Positions 23,805-31,061 of a stretch of 31,061 nucleotides of DNA are shown in pieces. The notes under the pieces are model-generated. The model did not search any database and was not told the DNA's origin. It worked only from the letters and a program-made list of their open reading frames with translations. The first letter of the stretch is position 1. Every line of letters begins with the position of its first letter. A program made the position numbers and the translations under genes. The stretch is from Candidatus Poseidonia alphae (GTDB taxonomy: Archaea; Thermoplasmatota; Poseidoniia; Poseidoniales; Poseidoniaceae), in the NCBI GenBank assembly GCA_002505405.1, contig DAVD01000042.1, positions 43,134-74,194 on the forward strand, given 5' to 3'.

Positions 23805-24493
23805 TAAGCATCACCCTTCTTTTCGTGTTCCATCTCTGCGAGAATTGCTTCGAATTCAGTTGTGTGACCTTTTTCGGCCACCATTTTGAGAGCTTTACGA
23901 GCCCATGCGATTCCATTTGAATCGCCGTCAATCCATACACGACCGTTTTCGCCGACCATGATGCGGCAATCGCTGGCATCTCGCAAGCGTTGTAGGAGAC
24001 TGTTACCATCTCCACGAACACGGTCCACATGTTGGACAGGAATATTTTCTACAGCGCCTTGGTTCAAACGGCGAAGGCCGACGCCTTTCATTGTAAGAAC
24101 GACATTGTGGCATTCATCAACTTCTTGAACACGGGCTAGAACTACATTGCCGACATCCATGTGTTGGCGTGCGGCTCCAAATTCGACCTTCCATGGGGCC
24201 AAAGACATTGGAAGCAATCCTTGGAATGCTCCGTTGATATCCATGAACCACAAGTTATTACGAACTTCTGCAACATTGGCGACGATCAAGTCGCCAGAAC
24301 GAGGCATGTAAGCCGAATGAATGGGATGAACAGACATGGTGTTGTTCTTATCTTGAAGCCAGCCGAGTTGGGTGGCTATCATTGTATCTTGTTCGGTAAT
24401 AATACCGCTTCCTGCGCGCTTCCCGGCGGATGGCCCGATGGCCATACCCGGGGTCACGAGGCGCTGCTCGGCGCCAGTTTGACCTTGGGACAT
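23804..24493 (-). CDS. rrp4: Exosome complex RNA-binding subunit Rrp4
   Basis: A 229-residue cap subunit of the archaeal exosome. Residues about 45-65 form the N-terminal strand set (YMPRSGDLIVANVAEV), then an S1 domain with WFMDINGAFQGLLP and VLARVQEVDECHNVVLTMKG, and a C-terminal KH-like domain with GRVWIDGDSNGIAWARKAL. It binds RNA and guides it into the Rrp41/42 ring. I chose the ATG at 24493, preceded by GGAGAGAAAAGA; an earlier in-frame ATG at 24550 would add 19 residues and lacks such a site. It lies 71 bases after the SBDS gene. Confidence 0.94.
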   Translation of the reverse strand: MSQGQTGAEQRLVTPGMAIGPSAGKRAGSGIITEQDTMIATQLGWLQDKNNTMSVHPIHSAYMPRSGDLIVANVAEVRNNLWFMDINGAFQGLLPMSLAPWKVEFGAARQHMDVGNVVLARVQEVDECHNVVLTMKGVGLRRLNQGAVENIPVQHVDRVRGDGNSLLQRLRDASDCRIMVGENGRVWIDGDSNGIAWARKALKMVAEKGHTTEFEAILAEMEHEKKGDA

Positions 24494-24564
24494 TCTTTTC
24501 TCTCCATTTACGGCGAAACGACATCCCATGATAAAGGCCACCCTGTACACAACAGGTCAGTCGC

Positions 24565-25251
24565 TTACAATTCTTTGACTTCGGCATCGGATGAACGGCG
24601 CATAACTTGTCCAATCAAATCTGGTTTCATACCTGCTGGGCATTCGATGACGCATGCCCAAGAACCGTCCTCAAGCCATCCTTGTTTCTGTTGATAGGGG
24701 CGGAGAATCCGATGTACGCCGCCATAGGCAGCACCTGGAACTTTGATAGCAAGGCGAACGGATTCGAAGGAAAGTGGAATAAGCGGTTTCAGTTTTGCTA
24801 TGGCGTCTTTGACTTGTTCATCTAGGCGCTTGAACGGGTCAACGGAGTATCTTGATTCATCCAAGGCGAGTTCAAGACGAGTTTTTGGATGAGGAGACTT
24901 CGTTTTTGGATCCACGGCTTGCGTATGGATTTGATGGATGATTTGTTGACGCATCGTTTCAACCATGGCTTTTCGTTGAACCGTCGTAAGTTGAAGACTT
25001 CCCTTTTGGAAAATCATCTGTGCAATCGCCACAATGTCTTGTGTCCCAAATACGGCCTCTATGGATTCCTCTGTGGGGCGCTCGCCTCCACGGGCATCAT
25101 GAAATACTTCATCCATTGCAAAAAAGTCGTCCGGATTTACCGAAGATGGGTCTGCCTTGAAATCATCAACGAGATACGGGTCAACTAGAATCTCGTATCG
25201 CTTACCGCCCTTTTCCATTCGTGCAAGAACTGCTGCATCTAGACTTACCAT
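24565..25251 (-). CDS. Ribosome maturation protein Sdo1/SBDS homologue
   Basis: A 228-residue SBDS-family protein. The N-terminal FYSH domain has GGKRYEILVDPYLVDDFK; the second helical domain contains ESIEAVFGTQDIVAIAQMIFQKGSLQLTT and the RKAMVETMRQQIIHQIHTQAVDP stretch; the third is a ferredoxin-like domain ending in GSWACVIECPAGM. In eukaryotes SBDS with an EF-2-like GTPase frees eIF6 from the large subunit. Archaeal homologues are thought to act in ribosome maturation too. GAGGGAACCCT precedes the ATG. It is the second gene of the psmA-led superoperon. Confidence 0.95.
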   Translation of the reverse strand: MVSLDAAVLARMEKGGKRYEILVDPYLVDDFKADPSSVNPDDFFAMDEVFHDARGGERPTEESIEAVFGTQDIVAIAQMIFQKGSLQLTTVQRKAMVETMRQQIIHQIHTQAVDPKTKSPHPKTRLELALDESRYSVDPFKRLDEQVKDAIAKLKPLIPLSFESVRLAIKVPGAAYGGVHRILRPYQQKQGWLEDGSWACVIECPAGMKPDLIGQVMRRSSDAEVKEL

Positions 25252-25307
25252 AGGGTTCCCTCATGCAGGGACAATTCGTGAGGAGGCATCAATGTGCCGA
25301 CCTATTT

Positions 25308-26030
25308 TCAGTCATCAAGTGGTTTAAGACGGTCGATTTGCTTGTTCACAGCAGCTCGGTCAAGCACTCGATACCCTTCTGAATCAACAACAGTCACTTC
25401 AACAGCCTCTCGATTAAGTTCCGCATCATTTCCAGTCCGGAGTGCTTCCAATCCGAGTTTCATAGCAGCATTAAGCGTCATGTTCTCCTTCCAGTTGTCT
25501 TCGAAGAATTCAATCACGGTGTTACGACCGCTGCCGATTGCACCTGCGTGATAGGACTGGTATGCACCAGACGGGTCTGTCTCATAAAGGTGGATTCCGT
25601 TATCGTCGACTCCGCCGATGAGGAGGGCTGTTCCGAAGGGACGTGATCCGCCGTATTGGGTGAAGGATTGCTTGAAGTCGCAAATTTTCTTGACCAGTAC
25701 ATCAACAGGAACTGTAGCGCCGTAGGTGATTCGGTTAACTTGTGCCTCTACACGAGCTCGGGCAACGAGTTGCCGAGCGTCTGCAACGAGGCCGGACGTA
25801 GCGACTCCAACATGGTTGTCAACTTTGAACATCTTCTCAATGGACTCTGGAATGATGAGGCGACTGATGATGCGCTTGTCACAAACTAGGACAACACCGT
25901 CTTTGAATTTCAAGCCTGCAGTGGTGGTTCCACGCTTTACTGATTCTCGTGCATATTCGACTTGGAACAATCGTCCGTCTGGGCTAAACGTGGTAATTCC
26001 ATGGTCGTATCCTCTTCCGCTTGGTTGCAT
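25308..26030 (-). CDS. psmA: Proteasome alpha subunit
   Basis: A 240-residue 20S proteasome alpha subunit, which forms the outer rings and gate. The N-terminal gate and H0 helix are seen as GRGYDHGITTFSPDGRLFQVEYARESVKRG, followed by the core fold strands and RPFGTALLIGGVD. There is no N-terminal catalytic threonine, as expected for alpha. I chose the second ATG (26030) because the GAGGT ribosome binding site at 26042-26038 then has a seven-base spacer; the first ATG (26036) is too close. It heads the superoperon that continues into SBDS and the exosome genes, linking protein and RNA degradation. No beta subunit is in the window. Confidence 0.96.
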   Translation of the reverse strand: MQPSGRGYDHGITTFSPDGRLFQVEYARESVKRGTTTAGLKFKDGVVLVCDKRIISRLIIPESIEKMFKVDNHVGVATSGLVADARQLVARARVEAQVNRITYGATVPVDVLVKKICDFKQSFTQYGGSRPFGTALLIGGVDDNGIHLYETDPSGAYQSYHAGAIGSGRNTVIEFFEDNWKENMTLNAAMKLGLEALRTGNDAELNREAVEVTVVDSEGYRVLDRAAVNKQIDRLKPLDD

Positions 26031-26064
26031 ATTCATGACCTCTGTTTCTTTCGTTCGGTTGACA

Positions 26065-26071
26065 CTTTATG
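26065..26071 (-). promoter_or_regulatory. Possible TATA element of the psmA superoperon
   Basis: CATAAAG on the minus strand stands about 38 bases before the psmA ATG, which would give a short leader holding the GAGGT ribosome binding site. It lies in the 159-base divergent gap shared with the diphthamide synthase gene. The rest of that gap shows no clear element, and the gap can be read as an in-frame N-terminal extension of the latter gene without family character. Confidence 0.33.
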
Positions 26072-26189
26072 AGGATGCGGGTGAATTGAGATGACCCGCC
26101 TCTCCTTCAACAGGTTTCTCAAACACTCCCCCCATATCAACCCTCAGTTTGAGAACCATACTCATGAAGGTGAACACCTTGGGAGCGTC

Positions 26190-26837
26190 ATGCGGGTCGC
26201 AATCCTTTCATCGGGAGGAAAAGATTCTGCGGCTGCATGGTGGTGGGCTCGCTGTAAAGGATGGACCATCGATTCTCTCGTTACCATCACAGTCACTGGA
26301 GAGGATTCTCCAATGTTTCAAATTCCTGGAACCAAATTGGTCAAGCAACAGGCAGAACTTGCTCATCTTGAATGGGTTAACGTCCCTACATCAGGAGAAA
26401 CACCACAAGACATTGAAGATTTAGAATCTGCACTAAGAAAGCGCCAAATCGATGGGTTCGTAAGTGGAGCACTTCGTTCAGACTACCAAAAATCTAGGCT
26501 TGAACGGATGGCTGAGCGTCTTGACCTGATCAGCTGGACGCCCTTGTGGCACCAAGACGGTGATAGCCATCTCAGTGAGATGGTCGACAACGGATTCGAA
26601 ATTATGGTCACTGGAGTGAGTTGTGAAGGATTGGATGAATCTTGGCTTGGGACGATTTTGAACCGGACCAAACTCGCAGAACTGCGGCATCTTGCAAAAC
26701 AATACCGCTTCCACATCGAAGGGGAGGGAGGGGAATACGAAACACTGGTGATTTCCGGTCCGCACATGGACCGCTCATTGGATGTTGAATTCACGACCCA
26801 TTGGGACGGTGTTCGGGGCCATCTTGAGTTTCATTGA
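26190..26837 (+). CDS. dph6: Diphthine-ammonia ligase (Dph6 family)
   Basis: A 215-residue adenine-nucleotide alpha hydrolase-fold protein. The PP-loop is SSGGKDS (7-13), and the C-terminal GEGGEYETLV motif is diagnostic of Dph6/diphthine-ammonia ligase. It adenylates diphthine on EF-2 and amidates it to diphthamide, the last step of this modification. Its target, EF-2 with an intact HRGPAQ loop, is encoded at 11945-14152. The ATG at 26190 has GGGAG upstream and is right before the PP-loop strand, as in homologues; the same frame is open back to 26091. Its 3' end overlaps that of adenylosuccinate lyase by seven bases. Confidence 0.93.
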   Translation: MRVAILSSGGKDSAAAWWWARCKGWTIDSLVTITVTGEDSPMFQIPGTKLVKQQAELAHLEWVNVPTSGETPQDIEDLESALRKRQIDGFVSGALRSDYQKSRLERMAERLDLISWTPLWHQDGDSHLSEMVDNGFEIMVTGVSCEGLDESWLGTILNRTKLAELRHLAKQYRFHIEGEGGEYETLVISGPHMDRSLDVEFTTHWDGVRGHLEFH

Positions 26838-28180
26838 ATCGCGGCCCGTGCGAGGGCTACACATTCGTCAACAAGTTCGCCAGACACACCAATATGGTTG
26901 GCGGGGTCAAACATTGCTTCCAATTCATCTGCAGAGAATGCCGTTGAAATTGCAGGAGTACGGCTGCAGACATCAATCAGTTCTTCCTTATTTGCTACAG
27001 CAGTGAACGAGGCTTCTCGAAGGATCTCATGGGCTTCATCCCGAGCGATTCCACGATCTACAAGGTCAATCATGACTTTTTCAGCCATAACGAGCCCACG
27101 TTGAGCCTTGATGTTTTCAAGACAACGTTCGGCATCAACCCACATGTTTGTCAACACGTCGCGTGTTTTTGCGATGACATCCTCACAAAGTGCTGAACCG
27201 TGTGAGAGTGTAAAACGCTCGCTGCTCGAATTAGCTAAATCTCGCTCGTGCCACAGCAGTGCGTTCTCGTAAGTTGGGATAATCATTGAACGTACGATAC
27301 GAGCCAAACCTGATGCATTTTCGGATTTAATCGGGTTCTTTTTGTGAGCCATCGTTGACGAGCCAACTTGCTTTTTGACATCAAAACCTTCCCCTGCTTC
27401 CTGGATTTCTGACCGCTGAAGGTTTCGGATTTCTTGAAGAATTTTCTCACATGTTGCGGCGATGTTCGCCAACCATGACACGTATTCGATGTATCGGTCA
27501 CGGCCTACGACTTGTGTGGTGGCGAGAGGTACGCCTAGACCAAGGTGGGTGAGAATGAGGCGCTGTAGTTCTCGTGCATTCACGCCTTGGGCGGCGCCAG
27601 TGCCTACTGCTCCGAGGAACTTTCCTACCGCAATTCGTGGCGTCGCTTCATCCAATCGAACGAGTTGACGGCGCAATTCATCAAGCCAAACAGCGGCCTT
27701 CAACCCGAAGGTAATTGGTACCGCTGCTTGTCCATGTGTTCGGCCAAGCATAACGGTGTCTCTCTCACGCTCTGCAACGTCCGCACATACGCCGATAAGA
27801 AGGCAGAGTTGCTCACGAAGCATAACAATGCTATCACGCAGTTGGAGGGCGACTGCAGTATCTACGATATCATTGGATGTCGCTCCGAGGTGAATGCACC
27901 ATCCCGCATCTCCCGCTGCTTCAGCCATGGCTTTTGTGAGTGCCATGATGTCGTGACGGGTTTCTGCTTCAATTTCAGAAACACGTTCTTTGGTAACCGA
28001 TGTTGGGTTTGCAATGGAAGCGACGGTGTCATAGTCGGCTTGTGTAACCCGTCCAAGTTGCATGTGAGCCCAAATGAGAGCACGTTCAACTTCGAGTTGT
28101 CGTTCATGCCGACCAACTTCCGACCAAATGTGCTTGAATTCTTGACAGCCGTAGCGGTAATCCAGTGGACAGAATGCCAT
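26831..28180 (-). CDS. purB: Adenylosuccinate lyase
   Basis: A 449-residue fumarase/aspartase-superfamily lyase. It begins FCPLDYRYGCQEFKHIW, the usual PurB opening, then RHDIMALTKA, GATSNDIVDTA, GRTHGQAAVP and the flexible signature loop SSTMAHKKNP with the catalytic serine just before the threonine. It performs two purine-synthesis reactions: SAICAR to AICAR and adenylosuccinate to AMP, each releasing fumarate. The start is the ATG at 28180; further in-frame start codons upstream (28207, 28270) would overlap the next gene. It stands alone on its strand, 76 bases after a membrane protein gene that could be in the same message. Confidence 0.96.
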   Translation of the reverse strand: MAFCPLDYRYGCQEFKHIWSEVGRHERQLEVERALIWAHMQLGRVTQADYDTVASIANPTSVTKERVSEIEAETRHDIMALTKAMAEAAGDAGWCIHLGATSNDIVDTAVALQLRDSIVMLREQLCLLIGVCADVAERERDTVMLGRTHGQAAVPITFGLKAAVWLDELRRQLVRLDEATPRIAVGKFLGAVGTGAAQGVNARELQRLILTHLGLGVPLATTQVVGRDRYIEYVSWLANIAATCEKILQEIRNLQRSEIQEAGEGFDVKKQVGSSTMAHKKNPIKSENASGLARIVRSMIIPTYENALLWHERDLANSSSERFTLSHGSALCEDVIAKTRDVLTNMWVDAERCLENIKAQRGLVMAEKVMIDLVDRGIARDEAHEILREASFTAVANKEELIDVCSRTPAISTAFSADELEAMFDPANHIGVSGELVDECVALARAAIQ

Positions 28181-28256
28181 ACATCGTGTCCGTCCGACCC
28201 CATCCATGAATATTCCCGTCCACCTGAATGGAGCAAAAGGGGAATTGACAGCCGAA

Positions 28257-28691
28257 TTACTGAGCCACATCGGCTACTACAGGACTCATCACCGAGCGTA
28301 TCAGGATAATGGCTAACCCTGTCGAGGCCACGAATGAGACCCCGACATAATTGGAAATATTGTACCACATCATCGCTACACCAATCAAGGAACCGTAGGC
28401 AACGATTTGACATACGGCCGATGCGTAATGAAGCCGCATTTTACGAGCCGCGCTCAATTGTGATTCGTGCTCGAGAAGAAAGGTGTATATCAAAAAATAA
28501 ATTGATTGGAATGGCAGAGCGGCGGCGATGATCGTCAGGGCCACTTCTCGGATCACCGTAGGATTTCTCTCCTGCTCTATCCCTTGAAACAACATGAAGG
28601 CAGTATTTGTTCCGAGAAGAGCCGCCATAATGGTCCATCGCTTATCTTGTGAAGATGTACGTGCTTCAACATTTACAGAACCTTCATCCAT
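28257..28691 (-). CDS. Four-helix integral membrane protein, unknown
   Basis: A 144-residue protein with four likely membrane helices: about residues 19-38 (WTIMAALLGTNTAFMLF), 48-70 (VALTIIAAALPFQSIYFLIYTFL), 88-110 (YASAVCQIVAYGSLIGVAMM) and 115-135. Between helices two and three is a charged loop (EHESQLSAARKMR). I recognise no family. The ATG at 28691 lies about 20 bases after a TATATT element, so the transcript may be leaderless. It is upstream of purB on the same strand. Confidence 0.65.
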   Translation of the reverse strand: MDEGSVNVEARTSSQDKRWTIMAALLGTNTAFMLFQGIEQERNPTVIREVALTIIAAALPFQSIYFLIYTFLLEHESQLSAARKMRLHYASAVCQIVAYGSLIGVAMMWYNISNYVGVSFVASTGLAIILIRSVMSPVVADVAQ

Positions 28692-28705
28692 GCGTTGGGT
28701 GCAGC

Positions 28706-28711
28706 AATATA
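28706..28711 (-). promoter_or_regulatory. Possible TATA box for the four-helix membrane protein
   Basis: TATATT on the minus strand lies about 20-25 bases before the ATG at 28691. No ribosome binding site is between them, the pattern expected for a leaderless archaeal message. Short and AT-rich, so moderate confidence only. Confidence 0.33.
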
Positions 28712-28763
28712 GGGTTTGATGTTATCCCTAGAAAGCAAGGACTTTCTCCGTTCTTTGATGGTC

Positions 28764-28979
28764 TCAAAGATTACGGAGCAATCTAAGGATTGTTCCAGTT
28801 ATAGCGGCGACAATCAACAACAAAACCATCATTGCAACGGGCCCGTATTGATTTTTGTCTCCAAGTGCAGTTCCAATGAAACCATCTCGCTGTAATGCTT
28901 CTGCAAAACTTGCAGCTTCCTCAAACTCAGGAAGGGGTCTACGTGGTATTCGCTCACCGTCTCGGACTTCACCGGCCAT
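28764..28979 (-). CDS. Small tail-anchored membrane protein, unknown
   Basis: A 71-residue protein with a hydrophilic first half (AGEVRDGERIPRRPLPEFEEA) and one hydrophobic helix at the C-terminus (about residues 46-66), followed by RLLRNL. This is a tail-anchor layout with the bulk in the cytoplasm. GGAGACC precedes the ATG at 28979. It faces away from the RecA-fold gene, with a 90-base divergent gap. No family is recognised. Confidence 0.6.
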   Translation of the reverse strand: MAGEVRDGERIPRRPLPEFEEAASFAEALQRDGFIGTALGDKNQYGPVAMMVLLLIVAAITGTILRLLRNL

Positions 28980-29069
28980 GGTCTCCGCTTACCCGCATAG
29001 GTCATAGGCCTTGCTGAGCCGTGTTGACACTACGCAAGACTCATTCACCATTGGCGCGTGTCCACTACC

Positions 29070-29660
29070 ATGGAGCGTCATGTATTCGAGGTAGGTGGGA
29101 AAACCATCCACTTTGCAGTTGAAGGGAGCACGGGTGGAACCAGTTTCGGTCTCCACCTTGCCGCAGACACGATTGCGAACAACGGACGGGTGTTGTGGGC
29201 ATCCAGTGACCTCCCTGATGGGACAAGATTCTCTCAATTGTTCTCCCACCTCTCGTTAGTTGAATCTTCTCGCTTCCATGCCATGAATTTTGGAGGGAAG
29301 TTTGAGCGAGCCATAGACGCAATGATCGAAGCGGTTCACGGGCTACCAAGCGTAAAATTGGTTGTTCTCGATGATTGGTGCGACAATACTGGGAGAATCC
29401 CTGCCCAACTCGTTTCCCAGGTCAGCCGTTTGGCCAAAGAAACGGGAAGTGAAATTACGCTGCTATTAATTTCTAAAGGGAGCGCTGATGCGAGCGGTAA
29501 AAGCGAGCACCCCATTGTTGCGAGAGGAGATAAGGTCATGGCCGATGCCGGATTTGAAACTTGGAAAATGTGGAGGCGCAAAGAGGGTGCAACGAGGACG
29601 ATCGTCGCTGGAGAAGAGATTCTCAACGTCGAGATAAAAGATTCAGGATTCCATATCTGA
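29070..29660 (+). CDS. RecA/KaiC-fold protein with degraded Walker A
   Basis: A 196-residue protein that looks like a RecA-superfamily core reduced in size. The first strand (IHFAVEG) leads to GSTGGTS (19-25) where a P-loop would be; the lysine of GxxGxGK[ST] is missing. RVLWASSDLPDGTRFSQLF follows the pattern after the P-loop in RadB/KaiC proteins, and VKLVVLDDW (95-103) resembles Walker B. ATP binding may be lost or altered. I recognise no specific family; RadB-like or a KaiC remnant are options. I chose the ATG at 29070; a GTG at 29058 is in frame. The 3' end overlaps the opposite small membrane gene by 18 bases. Confidence 0.6.
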   Translation: MERHVFEVGGKTIHFAVEGSTGGTSFGLHLAADTIANNGRVLWASSDLPDGTRFSQLFSHLSLVESSRFHAMNFGGKFERAIDAMIEAVHGLPSVKLVVLDDWCDNTGRIPAQLVSQVSRLAKETGSEITLLLISKGSADASGKSEHPIVARGDKVMADAGFETWKMWRRKEGATRTIVAGEEILNVEIKDSGFHI

Positions 29661-29900
29661 ATCTTCGTCGTCACCCAAAAGGTCAGCCATCTCGTTCAAT
29701 GCGTCTTCATCGGGTTCATCGAATTGTTGGGGGTTGCGAGCACCACCAGCAAGTTCGTCCTCACCCGCTACCTTGGGGGCATTACTTTCGAGCATTTCTG
29801 TACGATTTTCCATGGCTCTCCGAGAGATAAAATACACCATCACGGCCAAGGTTAAGACGCCCAGTAGGTATGCAATGTTCCGGCTTGTGTCGGGGTCCAT
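29643..29900 (-). CDS. Small single-pass membrane protein with acidic tail
   Basis: An 85-residue protein: a short N-terminus, one membrane helix (about 9-26, IAYLLGVLTLAVMVYFIS), a basic RRAMENR stop-transfer segment, and an acidic cytoplasmic tail (DEPDEDALNEMADLLGDDEDSD). The positive-inside rule puts the tail in the cytoplasm. Unknown function. The ATG at 29900 gives this layout; 29930 in frame adds ten residues. CTATTTTC on the minus strand at 29946-29939 may be its TATA box. It follows tiaS by 57 bases. Confidence 0.6.
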   Translation of the reverse strand: MDPDTSRNIAYLLGVLTLAVMVYFISRRAMENRTEMLESNAPKVAGEDELAGGARNPQQFDEPDEDALNEMADLLGDDEDSDMES

Positions 29901-29957
29901 AGAAATTTGGAGTTCGCTGCATCTTTTCATCTTTCCGAAGAAAATAGCACAAAAATA

Positions 29958-31061
29958 TTACTTTTTATCTCCCCAAGCCAATGGACGGGCCAGGTGCCTT
30001 CTGGCTGACGCAGGAGGTTCAACCCAACCAATGAACGGGGGTTCGGAAGGGACATCTTCCCAACGGTCATCCAACCGTTGTTTGCATTTTGGACATCGTA
30101 CGCCTTGATTCTGACCCATACTCTTCATCCGAACGGTGCAGTTTGAACAAAGAGGTCGTAATTGAGCCCTCGCATTCCATGAAACAACACGCAGTTGTTC
30201 CATATGAAAGGTGCCGTCTTCTGATTCTAGCCCCTTAAGTTCAATGATATCTCCTTTTTTCAACCATCGCGACAACTGGTTGACGGGTCCGCCTTCACCG
30301 TATGAAATCCAAATCCCATGCGTGGTTTCTATCCTCGCATGTTTTCGTTGTCCATCAACTGCAACCTCTTGAACCACAGCCCGAGTGACGGTTTGCAAGT
30401 GGTCGCCAGAGGCCTGGTTGGTTTTGAACGTTCGTTGGCCGATCGACGGCTCAGTGTTTGGCGACGAAAGAAGATGGGACAATGCTTCCTTTGCCTGCCC
30501 CTCGGTCATTGCACGAACCCCGCATAGTACAGGCGATCGTCCACGAGGAGCGATGAGAGACGTTCCGCTGCGCGGGTCTCGAGACATGAAGGTCCCTGGC
30601 CAATTGTCAATTTCAGCGAGCGATTCTGGGCAAACACGACGTGGAGCGTTTGTATCTGATGTCAGCCTCCATGCAATGGCTTCCCATGTGGAATCGACCC
30701 CTGGCCATGCAACGGCAGCGGTTGCACCAATGATACCCGCTCCTCCCCAAGATTTGGTTGCCGGAGGAAGGTCATGAACCTCAACATGATGTTGTACCGC
30801 AGACCAGTAGTAAATTGGGTCAGGTTGAGAAGTGAACCAGACCATACCCGGGTCGGAAGGAACCTGGGGTCGGTCCGAATGATGGGATGGAGAAATTAGC
30901 CCCTTGAACTTAGAAAGTTCTTCAGCCCACCATCCGTCAAGATGGGAAAGAAGCGATTCCTCATCATCGCATTGGAGTTCTACAGAAAGCGCTGCATTTC
31001 CTCTTGTTCGCCCCGAAGCAAAGGGCCAAAGACGAACCAAACGAACCGTGCCGACTCGAAC
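29958..31061 (-). CDS. tiaS: tRNA(Ile2) 2-agmatinylcytidine synthetase TiaS, 5'-truncated
   Basis: The last 367 residues of TiaS; the frame stays open to the window edge, and the expected N-terminal DDTD-type kinase motif lies beyond it. Visible family parts are RLVRLWPFASGRTRGNAA at the edge, GIIGATAAVAW, a WEAIAWR segment, then an OB-fold RNA-binding domain (about residues 215-290 of the visible part, RAVVQEVA to LRVVSW), and a zinc ribbon with CSNC and CPKC pairs. TiaS couples agmatine to C34 of tRNA-Ile(CAU) using ATP so that it reads AUA; the enzyme is specific to archaea. A T-rich stretch just after the stop (29955-29951 on the minus strand) could be a terminator. The apparent start at 31040 is internal. 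Confidence 0.93.
   Translation of the reverse strand, partial: VRVGTVRLVRLWPFASGRTRGNAALSVELQCDDEESLLSHLDGWWAEELSKFKGLISPSHHSDRPQVPSDPGMVWFTSQPDPIYYWSAVQHHVEVHDLPPATKSWGGAGIIGATAAVAWPGVDSTWEAIAWRLTSDTNAPRRVCPESLAEIDNWPGTFMSRDPRSGTSLIAPRGRSPVLCGVRAMTEGQAKEALSHLLSSPNTEPSIGQRTFKTNQASGDHLQTVTRAVVQEVAVDGQRKHARIETTHGIWISYGEGGPVNQLSRWLKKGDIIELKGLESEDGTFHMEQLRVVSWNARAQLRPLCSNCTVRMKSMGQNQGVRCPKCKQRLDDRWEDVPSEPPFIGWVEPPASARRHLARPLAWGDKK

Noticed and set aside
24161..24694. 177-codon open frame on the plus strand
   Set aside because: Antisense to rrp4 and the SBDS homologue; no domain or start signal.
26091..26189. N-terminal extension of the Dph6 protein
   Set aside because: The 33 extra residues precede the PP-loop strand, lack family similarity and overlap the likely psmA promoter; the ATG at 26190 has a ribosome binding site.
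27587..28309. 240-codon open frame on the plus strand
   Set aside because: It lies antisense to adenylosuccinate lyase, whose motifs are complete; the translation is cysteine- and serine-rich without family character.
1..31061. tRNA genes, CRISPR arrays, insertion sequences or phage genes
   Set aside because: Gene-free gaps are at most about 160 bases. I saw no cloverleaf-like sequence, no regularly spaced repeats, and no transposase or integrase.

Overview
The window is a gene-dense archaeal segment. About 35 protein genes sit on both strands, the largest gene-free stretch is about 160 bases, and many neighbours overlap. Archaeal markers include EF-2 with a diphthamide loop, archaeal-type S12 and S7, eL43, prefoldin beta, Pcc1, an Rrp4/Rrp41/Rrp42 exosome, an SBDS homologue, a proteasome alpha subunit, Dph6, TiaS, isopentenyl phosphate kinase and KptA. 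Together with the gene set and the compact layout, I infer a marine Thermoplasmatota/Poseidoniales-like (Marine Group II) genome. That placement is recognition, not a computed phylogeny. Ribosome binding sites of the GGTGAT/GAGGTG type precede several genes.

Layout. 1-2534 (+): two-subunit transketolase (the first subunit is cut by the window edge), a MazG-like pyrophosphohydrolase and a TalC-type transaldolase, giving a non-oxidative pentose phosphate module. 2538-7588 (-): a DUF2071 protein, an actin-like ATPase that strongly resembles MamK, a protein with two zinc ribbons, a DUF35-type OB-fold protein with an unusual N-terminus, and a thiolase. 7714-11478: KptA, a small zinc-ribbon protein, isopentenyl phosphate kinase, and one 583-residue polypeptide that joins a type 1 (Nudix) isopentenyl diphosphate isomerase to a geranylgeranyl diphosphate synthase. 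11447-16393 (-): a str-type cluster S12, S7, a membrane protein that appears frameshifted, EF-2 and a MOSC protein. 16549-19275 (+): a UbiD-family decarboxylase, a helical-repeat protein and a Nudix hydrolase. 19255-26030 (-): the archaeal proteasome-exosome superoperon psmA, SBDS, rrp4, rrp41, rrp42, eL43, pcc1, pfdB, a DHH phosphoesterase and a helical-repeat protein. 26190-31061: Dph6, adenylosuccinate lyase, several small membrane proteins, a RecA-fold protein with a degraded P-loop, and a 5'-truncated TiaS.

Two themes link the modules. One is isoprenoid (archaeal lipid) synthesis: IPK, the isomerase-prenyltransferase fusion and possibly the UbiD protein (candidate anhydromevalonate phosphate decarboxylase) would carry anhydromevalonate phosphate to GGPP, and the thiolase/DUF35 pair could feed the top of the pathway. 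The other is translation and RNA/protein quality control: EF-2 with Dph6, ribosomal proteins, SBDS, Pcc1, TiaS, exosome, proteasome and prefoldin.

The most unusual items are the MamK-like actin, the isomerase-synthase fusion, the DUF35 protein lacking its zinc ribbon, and the interrupted membrane gene between S7 and EF-2. I saw no tRNA, rRNA, CRISPR array, insertion sequence or phage gene.
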